A stretch of 64,000 nucleotides of DNA from contig JACQEZ010000019.1 of the NCBI GenBank assembly GCA_016200325.1, forward strand, positions 310,001-374,000, read 5' to 3'. A program made the translations under genes and the position numbers. The notes under the pieces are model-generated. The model searched no databases and was not told the DNA's origin. It was given only the letters and a program-made list of their open reading frames with translations. Positions 7,378 through 16,972 of this stretch are shown piece after piece; position 1 is the first letter of the stretch, and the number at the start of each line of letters is the position of its first letter. This DNA comes from Candidatus Manganitrophaceae bacterium. Lineage in GTDB: Bacteria; Nitrospirota; Nitrospiria; SBBL01; Manganitrophaceae.

Positions 7378-9888
7378 TTATTTCGCTTTCAGCCCGATCT
7401 GGACGGAGCGCGTTGATCCGTCATTGAGCACTGCCTGAAGCCGCCAAGTTCCCACCGAGAGCGGCCCCGTATCCAGATTGAAGATATATTGGCTGCCATC
7501 ATATCGGAAGAGATTGCCGGAGTCGGCCGCACTGTTGGAACTGGCGTCGATCGGGTCCCCTGTCGGTTCGGCTCCTGAAAGCTTCTGCATAGACAAATGG
7601 GCAACGGCAGTAGAGACCGACGCTCCATTGACATCGGTGAGCTTGAACTTCGTCGGCAGGGTCCTCCCCAATTGATAGATGTCATTCTCGTCGACGGGCG
7701 GAAGGAAGCCTCCGAAGCCGTAGAGCACCGAGAAGGGGCGGCTTTGACTGGCACTGTTGCCTGCTTGATCGGTTGCAGAGAGTGTAAAGGTGTTGGCCCC
7801 CACTTGGGTCAGCAGCACGCTGGCGCCACTTGAGACCGAGGCGCCGTTGAAAGCGCCCGCGAGGGTGCTCACCTGCGAGAGAGAATCGGAGGCACTAAAG
7901 GAGAGCGGGAGACTGCTGTTGAGCAGGTAGCTCGCAGCAAATGAAGGGAGGGTCAAGACCGGCGCGGTCTTGTCGATCTTGTAAGAAGGAGAGCTGAGGG
8001 TTGCCTGGTTCCCCGCTTGATCGATGACGGTGACACTCAAGGTGACGGCGGTCCCTTCCGCCGAAAGAACAAGCGGGCTGGAGATACTGCTTCCGGCGAT
8101 ACCGGAACGCTCATCCTGAGTGGTGAATGGGACGGAGACGTTGGTATTATTCCATCCTGCCGCATTGGGAGCGGGAGTCCCAGTGCCAAAAGTGAGCGTT
8201 GGGGCAATCGTATCCCGGTTGACCACAGGGCTGGTAAAGGTGGCGCTGTTGCCGGCTTTATCAGTCACAGTGACACTCCGGGTCATCCCGGTTCCGTCAC
8301 TATTAAAGACAAGGGGGCTGGATGCAGGTTGGGTGGATAAGAGACCCGAGAGGGCATCGGCCGCCGAGAACCCAACCGTGACATCGCTGCGATTCCACCC
8401 GGCCGCATTCGGAAGGGGGCTGAGGGAACCGAAGGTGAGGGTCGGCGCCGTCTTATCCAAGCTGACGCTATAGGAAGCGCTACTACTGTTTCCTGCCTGA
8501 TCGCGACAGGTGGCGCTGATCGACTGATTGGCCCCTTCGCTGCTCACCACAAAAGAGGCAGGGGTGCAGGTGGTGTTTCCGGAGAGGGAGTCGGTAGCGA
8601 TAAACGTGACGGTCACATCTGCATTATTCCATCCTGCGGCATTGGCAGGTGGGTTTGCGGATGTGTTAATAATGGGCGGAGTTTTATCTATTTTAATTGT
8701 GAGGGTCTTTTCGGCTTCGCTGTTTCCCGCCTGATCAACCGCGTGGTAACGGAGCGGCGTTTCACCCTCGGTGGTCACAGGAACCGTCACTGAAGCCCCT
8801 ACGGTGATGACTTCGGCACCAGATCCGAGACTGTAGCGGATCTCTTTAACTCCCGATCCCCCCTCATTATCAGCAGCAGTGAGGGTAATAATCGTATCGG
8901 TCTTATTCCATCCGGCTTCATTCGCGACCGGAGAGGCCTCAGCAGTTGTAACAGGAGCAACGCTGTCTGCTGGCAGTTGCTGGAAAAGTTGATCTCTCAG
9001 ATAGATGGCATTGAACTTTAAGAGGGCATATCCCTCAGACGTGAGACCTATGTTTTTTTGGCTCTCCACCTCATTGATGAAATCAGTAATGCTAGAGTAT
9101 GCAATGGCATTGTCGCCGGCGATAAGACTGTTTTTAACCGTATTTAGTTTAGAGTCAAGCGCAGGAAGAATATCGGGCTGAAGAATCCAACGTTGCGCTT
9201 GGGATTCTCCCCGAAGACTGATAATATAATTGGTGAAATCAAGCGCGACAAAATTCTGGGGCGGTGCTGTGGGGCCGATCGTTTTTTGCTGGACGACGAT
9301 TGATCCCTCAATCTGTTTTATTCTCTCCAAATTTTCCGACGTTGCTTCATCTACTGGCGTCTGTTCAAATTTTGGTTTAATTAATATTGAGCGAATGCCG
9401 GGCAGACCATGGCTAGTAACCTTGAATCCGGAGAGAGACTGGCCCGGCTGGATTCGGAAAGGTGAATCAAAACTTCCCCATGAGATCGTCCCATCCATTG
9501 TTAACCCAGAAGTCCAGTTCTCCGGAGATGAGGAGCCAACCGGAATTAAGGTGCTCCCAATTGCGGAGAGGATCATCTCAGAGCTGTTCTCAGTATAGCG
9601 AGGACCGTTTACAAGCCCGCTGCGATTAAGCTCCTTGCTCCCTGCAGGCTTTTTGATATCAATACCGGCCAGCCAGATTCTGCCTGTGTTTAACTGAGGA
9701 TTTGTAATTTCATAGCTATAGCTGTAAACAAGATTATCCTCCAAGGTCACATCGGCTTTTACCTGAACATCTTTTAATATTGGCACCTGTTCACCCGGTA
9801 ACAGTGTCAAATTTTGTGACATCGCCTCGCGGGTAAGAGCCAGACTAAATGTCACAATCACAAAAGTCATCAATCGGCCAATTCTCAT
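7378..9888 (-). CDS. Large secreted protein with Ig-like NAAGWN repeats
   Basis: An 836-residue protein with an N-terminal signal peptide (LMTFVIVTFSLALTREAMSQ). A unique domain of about 290 residues is followed by four beta-sandwich-type repeats. Each repeat opens with (N/E)AGWN and ends in a DQAGN strand: PVANEAGWNKTD, PPANAAGWNNAD, PLPNAAGWNRSD and PAPNAAGWNNTN. This is the pattern of bacterial Ig-like/OmpL47-type repeats in cell-surface and adhesive proteins. A final domain contains TFTLSATDQAGN and a PxDEND stretch. The gene starts 10 bp after the stop of the upstream secreted protein gene, so the two are probably cotranscribed. The substrate or ligand is unknown. Confidence 0.75.
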   Translation of the reverse strand: MRIGRLMTFVIVTFSLALTREAMSQNLTLLPGEQVPILKDVQVKADVTLEDNLVYSYSYEITNPQLNTGRIWLAGIDIKKPAGSKELNRSGLVNGPRYTENSSEMILSAIGSTLIPVGSSSPENWTSGLTMDGTISWGSFDSPFRIQPGQSLSGFKVTSHGLPGIRSILIKPKFEQTPVDEATSENLERIKQIEGSIVVQQKTIGPTAPPQNFVALDFTNYIISLRGESQAQRWILQPDILPALDSKLNTVKNSLIAGDNAIAYSSITDFINEVESQKNIGLTSEGYALLKFNAIYLRDQLFQQLPADSVAPVTTAEASPVANEAGWNKTDTIITLTAADNEGGSGVKEIRYSLGSGAEVITVGASVTVPVTTEGETPLRYHAVDQAGNSEAEKTLTIKIDKTPPIINTSANPPANAAGWNNADVTVTFIATDSLSGNTTCTPASFVVSSEGANQSISATCRDQAGNSSSASYSVSLDKTAPTLTFGSLSPLPNAAGWNRSDVTVGFSAADALSGLLSTQPASSPLVFNSDGTGMTRSVTVTDKAGNSATFTSPVVNRDTIAPTLTFGTGTPAPNAAGWNNTNVSVPFTTQDERSGIAGSSISSPLVLSAEGTAVTLSVTVIDQAGNQATLSSPSYKIDKTAPVLTLPSFAASYLLNSSLPLSFSASDSLSQVSTLAGAFNGASVSSGASVLLTQVGANTFTLSATDQAGNSASQSRPFSVLYGFGGFLPPVDENDIYQLGRTLPTKFKLTDVNGASVSTAVAHLSMQKLSGAEPTGDPIDASSNSAADSGNLFRYDGSQYIFNLDTGPLSVGTWRLQAVLNDGSTRSVQIGLKAK

Positions 9889-9898
9889 TTAGCCCTCT

Positions 9899-11440
9899 TT
9901 ATGGAAAATCATAATGGATTCGAGCTGTATCAGGGGGACCGTCACAGGCGAGCGGTCCCTTGGGTTTCTCGACAGTTCGACTCCCCCCAAAGTCACTTGC
10001 CCCTCGATCAAGCAGATCCTGTTTGACCTTTGTTTGCGCGCATCGATCTATATCGACACTTTTCCCCTCTCGGTGAAGGACGTGTCCGGGGTCGGGACTC
10101 CAATTGGCGTTTACATCAAATAATCCACCCTTCGGGAGGCTCATATCATTAATACCAATACTCTCATGGTTGATATTATAGTAATCTTTAGCCATCGCTC
10201 GTATCATTGCATTGGTTCCTGCGGTTCCGAAGTGATTACTAGAATGTGAACCAGTCTTTCCCGTCAGCCGCCAAATTGGAGGCGCTACACTATCGGTCAG
10301 CTCTCCTAAGTCAGGTATCGCTATATTAACTAAGGTTTGGCCCGTGACCAGGGGATCTGATAAGGCTGTCGCGATGATGAGTTCCTCACCTGCGAGGATT
10401 GATCCAGTATATGTCCAGCAATTGGATTTGGGAGGCTTGCAACCGACTTTAAGAGTGCCGGGCGGGCGGCTTAAATCTGAATGATCATGCCCACCGGAAA
10501 ACGCAATAGGCTGGATGTTTAAGTTTGCGTCATATCCGGCAAGGGGTCCATAAGTTCCTTCCAGTCCATCAATTGCTTCAAGGCTGATGCTGCTTATACT
10601 CTCCGGATAACCTGCCGGCCACACATCCTTGGGATTGGCCGTCAAGGTCAAGCTCGCCTTAGGCACGTTTATTGTGTAAGTAAGATTGGCTGACTGTTGG
10701 TTGTTACAGAGAGAACAAATGATAAGAACGTTATAATTACCATCTTTATTGCCAACTGTAAAAGGGAGGTTTACTTCGGATGGACTCCCTCCAACAAGGG
10801 CTGCCGCGGAGCCGACGCGCTGACCAGTCGCTCCGGCCGGAAAAGCGCTGACAAGCCCAAAAGTACCAAGGTCTAAATTCCCGCCTTCCAACTCCTGCCC
10901 CAGGCGTGTAAATCTCACCCTAATAAGATAGGGAATTTTAAGCAGAGTATTAATCCGCCCGGACTTTGTACCGGCCACTTCCTGTAGACCAATTGGAGGA
11001 GTTGTTCTATTTTCACTAAAGCTTCCATGATATTGCTCAATCCAAGAAGCTCCCGGGCTGCCATCATAATAAGCCCCAATGTTAACAGTAACGCGAGTTC
11101 CGACCGGAGCAGCGCCCTGCAAAAGCGGGGCTGTAACATCCATGTTTTTGCTCGTCGTTCCGACACCGAAAGGGCATGGGCCAGCCCCCGCAATTGCCAA
11201 TCCGCATACGAAACGGCCTAGCCCATCCGCATTAATTTCAACCGTCCAGAATTGGAATTCTTTTCCATCGCGCGTTTGGGGAACCCCGCCCCAACTGACT
11301 TGAAGGCTGCCACCTGCAAATTCTACTTGGACTGGAAGTGAATCGGTTGCAAAGACAAAGGAAGAATCGATCAGAAGGTATGGGATCATCAGAAAGAGGC
11401 TTAATAGCGCAGTTCTATAATAGTTGCGGAGATGGGCCAT
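9899..11440 (-). CDS. Secreted protein with a murein-peptidase-like (M15/MepA-type) C-terminus
   Basis: A 513-residue protein with a signal peptide (residues about 10-31, ending SSFVFA). The first 360 residues are beta-rich with no recognised family. The last about 120 residues contain SNHFGTAG, then HREGKSVDIDRC, and finish with RIHYDFP. This H-x3-G-x3-D...H layout resembles the zinc site of D-Ala-D-Ala peptidases and penicillin-insensitive murein endopeptidases (HxxGxxxD, then HxH/HYD near the end). A role in cutting peptidoglycan or a surface peptide is therefore plausible but rests on these motifs. It precedes the Ig-like repeat protein by 10 bp. Confidence 0.65.
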   Translation of the reverse strand: MAHLRNYYRTALLSLFLMIPYLLIDSSFVFATDSLPVQVEFAGGSLQVSWGGVPQTRDGKEFQFWTVEINADGLGRFVCGLAIAGAGPCPFGVGTTSKNMDVTAPLLQGAAPVGTRVTVNIGAYYDGSPGASWIEQYHGSFSENRTTPPIGLQEVAGTKSGRINTLLKIPYLIRVRFTRLGQELEGGNLDLGTFGLVSAFPAGATGQRVGSAAALVGGSPSEVNLPFTVGNKDGNYNVLIICSLCNNQQSANLTYTINVPKASLTLTANPKDVWPAGYPESISSISLEAIDGLEGTYGPLAGYDANLNIQPIAFSGGHDHSDLSRPPGTLKVGCKPPKSNCWTYTGSILAGEELIIATALSDPLVTGQTLVNIAIPDLGELTDSVAPPIWRLTGKTGSHSSNHFGTAGTNAMIRAMAKDYYNINHESIGINDMSLPKGGLFDVNANWSPDPGHVLHREGKSVDIDRCAQTKVKQDLLDRGASDFGGSRTVEKPKGPLACDGPPDTARIHYDFP

Positions 11441-11646
11441 CTCTTCCTCCTAACTCTGCTTTAATAAAATGATGGGTGTGTAAGTAGTAAAGACGGACTA
11501 AAGCTTTTCAAATAAGATGCTCTAGAAATACAGGAGCGTATCGTAGCATTTAATACCAAACTTGCAACCGAAAAGAGGTGTCAAAAACAGACCTTTTGTT
11601 CCGGTGAAAGAAAGCAGGATCGATCGGTTATTTTGGACGTGAGAGG

Positions 11647-12081
11647 TCAGATATGGAGGAGTACTCTGATGCTGTTCTTGGACGGGGCTGAACGCGTCTC
11701 TCTATAAAGGGTAGGAGTGGACCCCATCCATTTCTTAAATACTTTGCAGAAAACCTGTGGATCGCTGAAACCGCACTCGTAGCAAACCTCTTTAATATTT
11801 TTCAGAGAATCTCTCAGGAGAACACACGCCGCCTCAAGTCGCTTACGAAGAAGATAATCATGAAAGCGGATTCCCGTCTCGGCCTTAAATCGCCGGCCTA
11901 AATAATCGGGATGAATCCCCATGAGCAAAGCGACTTCTTTGAGGGTGAGACCTTGAGCGTAGTGGTGATTAATGTAGGCAAGGGTTTCAGCAATTTTCGA
12001 ACCGAAAGATTTTTTCAGAATGTTCGATTGGATCGAAGCGACTACAAAGGTGATCGTTGGCCTTTGATGGCTGGGGGGCAT
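11647..12081 (-). CDS. AraC-family DNA-binding protein without a sensor domain
   Basis: A 144-residue protein consisting almost only of the double helix-turn-helix of AraC/XylS regulators. The first HTH is ALAYINHHYA-like followed by LTLKEVALLMGIHPDYLGRR; the second is IKEVCYECGFSDPQVFCKVF, then KWMGSTPTLYRE. Typical members have an extra 150-residue ligand-binding domain that is missing here. It may read an intracellular signal through a partner or act constitutively. It lies downstream of the EmrAB-like pump operon on the same strand with about 180 bp between, and could regulate it. Confidence 0.85.
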   Translation of the reverse strand: MPPSHQRPTITFVVASIQSNILKKSFGSKIAETLAYINHHYAQGLTLKEVALLMGIHPDYLGRRFKAETGIRFHDYLLRKRLEAACVLLRDSLKNIKEVCYECGFSDPQVFCKVFKKWMGSTPTLYRETRSAPSKNSIRVLLHI

Positions 12082-12258
12082 CAGAGACTTCCTATTCCCG
12101 CTTCTTAATAACTCAATGAATGCCTCACACGGTATAGAATTGAATGATGTTTGTCAAGGAATACTTAGTCATTCTTCACCTCTGATCCACTTAAAAATAT
12201 ACCCTCGTCAGGGATCTATATCCTTCATGCTCGTATTATGCTGACAGGCAAACTCCTC

Positions 12259-13836
12259 TCAATGCATCGCCGGCGCCTTGCCTCGCTCGATCCGCTTTAG
12301 AAAGAATACCAGCGGGACGATTGCCAAGAAGAGCAGACCGAGCAGCCAGAAGTTGTCGATGTAGGCGAGCATCGTCGCCTGCTGGTCGACCATCCGGTAG
12401 AGAATCGCTTCGGCGCGGCGGGCGGCGTCGACGGCGCCGACGCCGGCGGAGATGAGCCGCGCCACGAGCCGTCCGAGGGCCGATTGGTAGCCGGGGTCGT
12501 ATGGCGTGAGGTGGCTGACCAGCTGCGCCTGGTGGAACTGGGTCCGTTGCGCCAGGAAGGTGGTGACGATCGAGATCCCGAAGCTCGCCCCCATGTTGCG
12601 CGAGAGGTTGATCAGCGCCGACGCGTTGTTGTTCTTTCCCGGCGGAAGATAGGCGTAAGCGGCGGTGTTGATCGGCACGAAGAGAAAGGAGAGGCTAAAC
12701 GCCTGGAAGCAGCGGGCCCACATCACCGTCTGAAAATCCATCTGGAGGCTAAACCGGGTCATGTAGAAAAGCGAAGCGGACTGCAGGACCAGGCCGACGA
12801 GGACCATCCATTTCGGCTGCACCTTCGAGACGAGAAGGCCGATGACCGGCATCATCACCATCACCACCAACGCCCCGAGCGAGAGGACCATCCCCGCCTG
12901 CTGCGCCGTATATCCCATTTGGGTCTGAAGCATCTGCGGAAGAAGGACCGAGCTGCCGAAGAGGACGAAGCCGATCATGAACATCAAGAGATTGGCGATG
13001 CCGAAGTTCGGTGTCCGCAGCAGCCTCAGATCGACCACCGGCCGTTTCTGCCGCAGCTCCCAAATAATGGCGACGGCAATCGCGACGAAGGCGATCACCC
13101 CCAAGGTCCGGATGAGGGGAGACTGGAACCAATCCTCCCGTTCTCCTTTGTCGAGCATGATCTGGAGGGCGCCGAAGCCGAGCGCGATCAGCCCGAGCCC
13201 GATATAGTCGATTCGAAATCCTTCTTTAAAGCCGACCGCTTTGGCATGCGGCGGATCGTGGACCAGCCGGGAGGTGAGGAAGAGGGAGAGGAGGCCGATC
13301 GGAATGTTGATGTAGAAGCACCACCGCCAATTGTAGTTGTCGGTGATCCAGCCGCCGAGCGTCGGGCCGATCGAAGGGGCGGAGAGCATCGCGATCCCGG
13401 CGACGGCGAAGGCCATCCCCCGTTTCGCCGCCGGGAAGGTATCGACCAAGATCGACTGCTCGCTCGGCTGCAGCCCGCCGCCGCCGAGCCCCTGCAGCAC
13501 CCGGAAGAAGATCAGCCAGCCGAGGCTCGGAGCGAAGCCGCAAAGAAACGAGCTGGCGGTGAACAGCGCCACACAGCCCATGTAAAAGCGCTTCCGTCCG
13601 AAGACCGACGACATCCAGCCGCTGACCGGCAAGATGATCGCATTGGAGACGAGATAAGAGGTGAGGACCCAGGTGCTCTCATCGAGGCCGGCCGAGAGGC
13701 TGCCGGCGATGTGGGAGAGGGCGACATTGACGATCGTGGTGTCGAGGACCTCCATGAAGGTCGCCATCGTCACGACGATCGCGATGATCCAGGGGTTGCG
13801 CGCGGGCCGCGCCGCGGCGGCGCCGTCGCTGCTCAT
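12259..13836 (-). CDS. emrB: MFS drug exporter of the DHA2 (EmrB/QacA) family
   Basis: A 525-residue inner-membrane protein with about 14 transmembrane segments. Hallmarks include TFMEVLDTTIVNVALSHIAG in TM1 (motif D1), GRKRFYMGCVALF (motif A), RVLQGLGGGGLQPSEQSILV (motif B/C region) and GPTLGGWITDNYNWRWCFYI. It exports hydrophobic compounds by proton antiport. I chose the start MSSDGAAAAR at 13836; the longer frame to 13935 adds an arginine- and cysteine-rich stretch that overlaps the neighbouring gene. It follows the HlyD-family adaptor gene by 28 bp, as in emrAB. No TolC-like outer-membrane gene is in the window. Confidence 0.92.
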   Translation of the reverse strand: MSSDGAAAARPARNPWIIAIVVTMATFMEVLDTTIVNVALSHIAGSLSAGLDESTWVLTSYLVSNAIILPVSGWMSSVFGRKRFYMGCVALFTASSFLCGFAPSLGWLIFFRVLQGLGGGGLQPSEQSILVDTFPAAKRGMAFAVAGIAMLSAPSIGPTLGGWITDNYNWRWCFYINIPIGLLSLFLTSRLVHDPPHAKAVGFKEGFRIDYIGLGLIALGFGALQIMLDKGEREDWFQSPLIRTLGVIAFVAIAVAIIWELRQKRPVVDLRLLRTPNFGIANLLMFMIGFVLFGSSVLLPQMLQTQMGYTAQQAGMVLSLGALVVMVMMPVIGLLVSKVQPKWMVLVGLVLQSASLFYMTRFSLQMDFQTVMWARCFQAFSLSFLFVPINTAAYAYLPPGKNNNASALINLSRNMGASFGISIVTTFLAQRTQFHQAQLVSHLTPYDPGYQSALGRLVARLISAGVGAVDAARRAEAILYRMVDQQATMLAYIDNFWLLGLLFLAIVPLVFFLKRIERGKAPAMH

Positions 13837-13864
13837 GGTCGGAGGGCCGGAGGGCCGGGGGGGC

Positions 13865-15001
13865 TCACCGCAGCCGCACCTCCGGCCGCACCGACATCCC
13901 CGGCGCGAGGAAAGCGCCGGCGTCGTTCGGCCCATCGAAGACGATCTTCACCGGAAAGCGCTGAACCACCTTTACGAAGTTGCCGGTGGCATTTTCAGGG
14001 GGGAGGAGGCTGAACCGCGCGCCGGAGCCGGCCTGAATGCTGTCGATATGGCCGTTGAAAATTTTTCCGGGATAGGCGTCGACGCGGATCTCCACCGGCT
14101 GGCCCGGCCGCATCCGGTTGAGCTGCGTCTCCTTGAAATTCGCCACCACCCAGACCTGCTTGGGAACGAGCGCCAAGAGCGCCTGCCCCGGCTGAACGTA
14201 CATCCCCGGCTCCACGCTTCGGCGGGTGACCCGTCCTTCGTCGGGGGCGAAGATCCGGGTGTAGGTCAGCTCCAGGTCGGCTTGCTGAACCGCAACCACC
14301 GCCTGCTCAACCTCGGCTTGGGAGGTTTGAACTTGGGATTCCGCCGCGGCGACCTGCGCCTCCGCCCCCGCCGCCCGTCTGCGGGCGGCGACGAGCTGGG
14401 CGCGGCTCGTCTGAAAAGCGCTGTTCGCCTGATCGAGCTGCTGCTGGGAGACGAGCTCACCGAGCTGCTGAAGCCTTTTTAAATCGGTTTCCCGTAAATC
14501 GGCGGTCGTCTGGGCCACCTGGACCTCCGCCTGCGCCTGTCCGAGGTTCGCCCGCGCCACCGGCAGCTGCGTCTCCGCCTGCTTCAGCTTTCCCCGCGCG
14601 GCGACTTCTCCCGCGCGCGCCTGCGCCAGACGCACCTCGTAGTCGCGCGGGTCGATCGCGACGAGCCGATCTCCTTTTTTGACCTCCTGGTTGTCCCGCG
14701 CCGACACCTCGATCACATGTCCCGCGACCCTCGGGCTCACCTGGACAACATGCGCCTCGATGTAGGCATCATCGGTCGATTCGATCCCTCTGGAATGAAG
14801 ATAATAGCGGAGGCCGAAGATCAGCGCGATCAGCACCACCAAGAAGAGGAGGATGAAACGGGGCCGCTGATAGGGAGGCCGGCGGGGCGCGCCGGAGATC
14901 GCTTCGGGCCGGACCGCCGCTCGCACCGGCGGCGGGCCCTCCGCTTCCGAACCGGGCCGATCGGGCTGCAACTCCTCATCTGCGCGTCTATTCACTGCCA
15001 T
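13865..15001 (-). CDS. emrA: Membrane-fusion adaptor of the EmrA/HlyD family
   Basis: A 378-residue periplasmic adaptor anchored by one N-terminal helix (FILLFLVVLIALIFGLRYYL, about residues 48-67). It continues with STDDAYIEAHVVQVSPRVAG (first half of the lipoyl domain), a long alanine/glutamine-rich coiled coil (about residues 120-225), then LTYTRIFAPDEGRVTRRSVE and the beta-barrel domain with VANFKETQLNRMRPGQ. These are standard EmrA features. It links the MFS pump encoded directly downstream to an outer-membrane channel. Confidence 0.92.
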   Translation of the reverse strand: MAVNRRADEELQPDRPGSEAEGPPPVRAAVRPEAISGAPRRPPYQRPRFILLFLVVLIALIFGLRYYLHSRGIESTDDAYIEAHVVQVSPRVAGHVIEVSARDNQEVKKGDRLVAIDPRDYEVRLAQARAGEVAARGKLKQAETQLPVARANLGQAQAEVQVAQTTADLRETDLKRLQQLGELVSQQQLDQANSAFQTSRAQLVAARRRAAGAEAQVAAAESQVQTSQAEVEQAVVAVQQADLELTYTRIFAPDEGRVTRRSVEPGMYVQPGQALLALVPKQVWVVANFKETQLNRMRPGQPVEIRVDAYPGKIFNGHIDSIQAGSGARFSLLPPENATGNFVKVVQRFPVKIVFDGPNDAGAFLAPGMSVRPEVRLR

Positions 15002-15095
15002 CTCGTTACTGCCATTTCATTTATCTCATTTATCCCGCATCCGCCCTGAAACCCAACGTCGGCTCCGGACCGCCGGTCCGCGCCCGTTTTCGTGG

Positions 15096-15506
15096 CTATG
15101 AAAAGGTCCGAAGCGCATTGCGGAGGGTGGTGTGGCTGATCACGACGTCGGGGCTCGACTGAAGAAAGGCGAGGTACCGCTCGGAGGCGATCATCCCCTC
15201 GATCCGCTCCCGGAGACCGGCCATCCGGATCGGCTCCAGCGGCGCCTCCTCTTCGAGGAGCTCGTCCATCTCCACCATCACCTTCGACATCGGGCGGAGC
15301 CAAGAAAAAAAAGGATCTTCCATCAATAAACGGAGAAGCGCTCCGGGCCCGGCGATCGGTCCATGCTCCCGCTCATATTCGCTTTGAACGGTGCGGATCA
15401 GCAATTTATGAAGGGCGCGGAGCGCTTGATTCACCTCCAGCATCCGCTGCCGCGCCCGCGCGTCAAAGGCCGAACGCGCTCCATTCTCTTCCGGTATTCC
15501 TCCCAC
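15096..15506 (-). CDS. Conserved hypothetical protein in the pump operon
   Basis: A 136-residue, mostly helical cytoplasmic protein without membrane segments. Distinct stretches are LEVNQALRALHKLLIRTVQS, YEREHGPIAGPGALLRLLME, then DPFFSWLRPMSKVMVEMDEL. I recognise the sequence type as a conserved protein seen in many Gram-negatives, but know no function for it. Its start is 15 bp after the stop of the quinone-reductase gene and it precedes the emrA-like gene by 94 bp, so it is probably cotranscribed with them. Confidence 0.75.
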   Translation of the reverse strand: MGGIPEENGARSAFDARARQRMLEVNQALRALHKLLIRTVQSEYEREHGPIAGPGALLRLLMEDPFFSWLRPMSKVMVEMDELLEEEAPLEPIRMAGLRERIEGMIASERYLAFLQSSPDVVISHTTLRNALRTFS

Positions 15507-15521
15507 CCGACGCTCCCTCCT

Positions 15522-16481
15522 TCAAGGAATCAGAACAATTTTTCCGTAAGCCCCCGAGGCCATCACCGCCTGATGCGCCTGCGCCGCCTCGGACAGGGGA
15601 AGCCGCTGGCCGACCACCGGACGGAGCGTGCCGTTTTCCAGACCGGCCCCGAGCGCGGCATGGATGCTCGCCTGCTCCCGATCGGTCGCATTAAAGAGCA
15701 TCACGCCGAGAATGTCGGCCTCCCGGCTCATCGCATCGCGCGGGTTGATCTCCACCGTCCCCCGGTTTCCAATCACCACCACCCGTCCCCGCTCCGCCAA
15801 GACCTTCAGATCTTCTCCGAGATTCACATTGGCCAACATCTCGAGAATGACATCGATGCCGCGCCCCTCGGTCAGCGCGAGCGCCTGCTTCAGATATCCC
15901 GGCGCATGATGATCGAGCAGGTGATGCGCCCCCTGCGCCGCCACCCGCTCCCGCCCCTTCGGGCTGCCGCCGGTGGCGAGGATGACCATCCCCGCCGCCC
16001 GGGCCAGCTGCACGGCGGCCAGTCCCACCCCGCCGGTGGCGCCGTGGACCAGCACCACCTCTCCGGGAACGGCCCGGGCCCGCTGGAAGAGGGCGCGATA
16101 GGCGGTGGCATAAGGGACCCCGATCGCCGCCCCCTGCTCGAACGTCACCTGCGCCGGCAGCGGATGAACCTGCGCTTCGGTGCAGAGCGCCGCCTCGGCA
16201 TACGCGCCGGTCAACGTTCCTGAGGTATAGACCCGATCGCCGACCTTAAACCGATGGATTCCCTCCCCCGCCGCCTCGACGATCCCGGCGGCATCCGAGC
16301 CGGGGGTGTAGGGGACCTTCAGGTCGGGATTGGAGCCGGACCGGCGATAGGTATCGACCGGATTGACCCCGATTGCTTTGATCCGGACCCGCAGCTGTTG
16401 GGGACCGGGCCGAAGATCGGGCAGCATCTCCAGCTGGAGCACCTCCGGGCCGCCGAATTGATGAACTCGAATCGCCTTCAT
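15522..16481 (-). CDS. Zinc-independent NAD(P)H:quinone reductase (zeta-crystallin-like)
   Basis: A 319-residue medium-chain dehydrogenase/reductase. It begins MKAIRVHQFGGPEVLQLE, has VNPVDTYRRSG (the substrate-site position where zinc enzymes carry a cysteine) and the nucleotide-binding VLVHGATGGVGLAAVQLARA near residue 142. The lack of catalytic and structural zinc cysteines points to the quinone oxidoreductase branch. Members reduce quinones or enones with NADPH. Its position between a VOC protein and an exporter suggests a detoxification operon. Confidence 0.88.
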   Translation of the reverse strand: MKAIRVHQFGGPEVLQLEMLPDLRPGPQQLRVRIKAIGVNPVDTYRRSGSNPDLKVPYTPGSDAAGIVEAAGEGIHRFKVGDRVYTSGTLTGAYAEAALCTEAQVHPLPAQVTFEQGAAIGVPYATAYRALFQRARAVPGEVVLVHGATGGVGLAAVQLARAAGMVILATGGSPKGRERVAAQGAHHLLDHHAPGYLKQALALTEGRGIDVILEMLANVNLGEDLKVLAERGRVVVIGNRGTVEINPRDAMSREADILGVMLFNATDREQASIHAALGAGLENGTLRPVVGQRLPLSEAAQAHQAVMASGAYGKIVLIP

Positions 16482-16525
16482 CTCTCCCTTATTTTCCTCT
16501 TTAGGCTCTTTGCGGATCGTTCACG

Positions 16526-16972
16526 CTACAGACGAAGCGGACGGACCGGGGCGAGGAATGCGTCCGGGCGCTCCCGCCAGACCTCCGGCTGCACGTCGAT
16601 GTAGAGCTCGATCTCATTGCCGTCGGGATCGGCGATGTAGACGCTGTGGGTGACGCCATGGTCGGACATGCCGACGATCGGCACCCCGGAGCTCCGCAGC
16701 TGATCGATCGCTTTCCGGAGCTCATCATCGCTCTCCCCGACCTTCAGACCGAAGTGGTAGAGCCCCACGCGCGGGCCGTCGGGAATCGGCTCCGCCTCCG
16801 CGCCGACCTCGATCAGCAAGAGCTCATGATGGGTTCGACCCGAAGAAAATGCGACCGCCCAGCTCCCCATTGCGCCGATCTCCCGCCAGCCGAGGAGATC
16901 CCGGTAAAACTTTCGCGAGCGCTCCAGATCGCTCACATAGAGGACGACATGCCCCAGCTCTTTAATCTCCAT
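16526..16972 (-). CDS. VOC-superfamily (glyoxalase/extradiol dioxygenase-like) protein
   Basis: A 148-residue protein with two beta-alpha-beta-beta-beta modules: LGHVVLYVSDLERSRKFYRD at the start and GLYHFGLKVGESDDELRK in the middle. It ends each fold with DPDGNEIELYID. Likely metal ligands are the His in LGHVV, the His in LYHFGLKV and the Glu in EIELYI, as in catechol 2,3-dioxygenase-like enzymes. The start at 16972 has AAGGAGG 6 nt upstream. A longer frame to 17074 is out of register with the ribosome site. It leads the minus-strand operon running to the EmrB-like gene. Confidence 0.82.
   Translation of the reverse strand: MEIKELGHVVLYVSDLERSRKFYRDLLGWREIGAMGSWAVAFSSGRTHHELLLIEVGAEAEPIPDGPRVGLYHFGLKVGESDDELRKAIDQLRSSGVPIVGMSDHGVTHSVYIADPDGNEIELYIDVQPEVWRERPDAFLAPVRPLRL

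Noticed and set aside
11521-11545. AGAAATACAGGAGCG on the plus strand, resembling the end of the promoter repeat
   Set aside because: Only about 14 bases match and the -35/-10 part is absent. Treated as chance.
12484-14013. A 509-codon plus-strand frame rich in Arg, Asp, Glu and His opposite the MFS pump gene
   Set aside because: It is the antisense of a GC-rich transporter gene. Composition (ERDDHHHH-like runs) is typical of such shadow frames, and the opposite strand carries clear MFS motifs.
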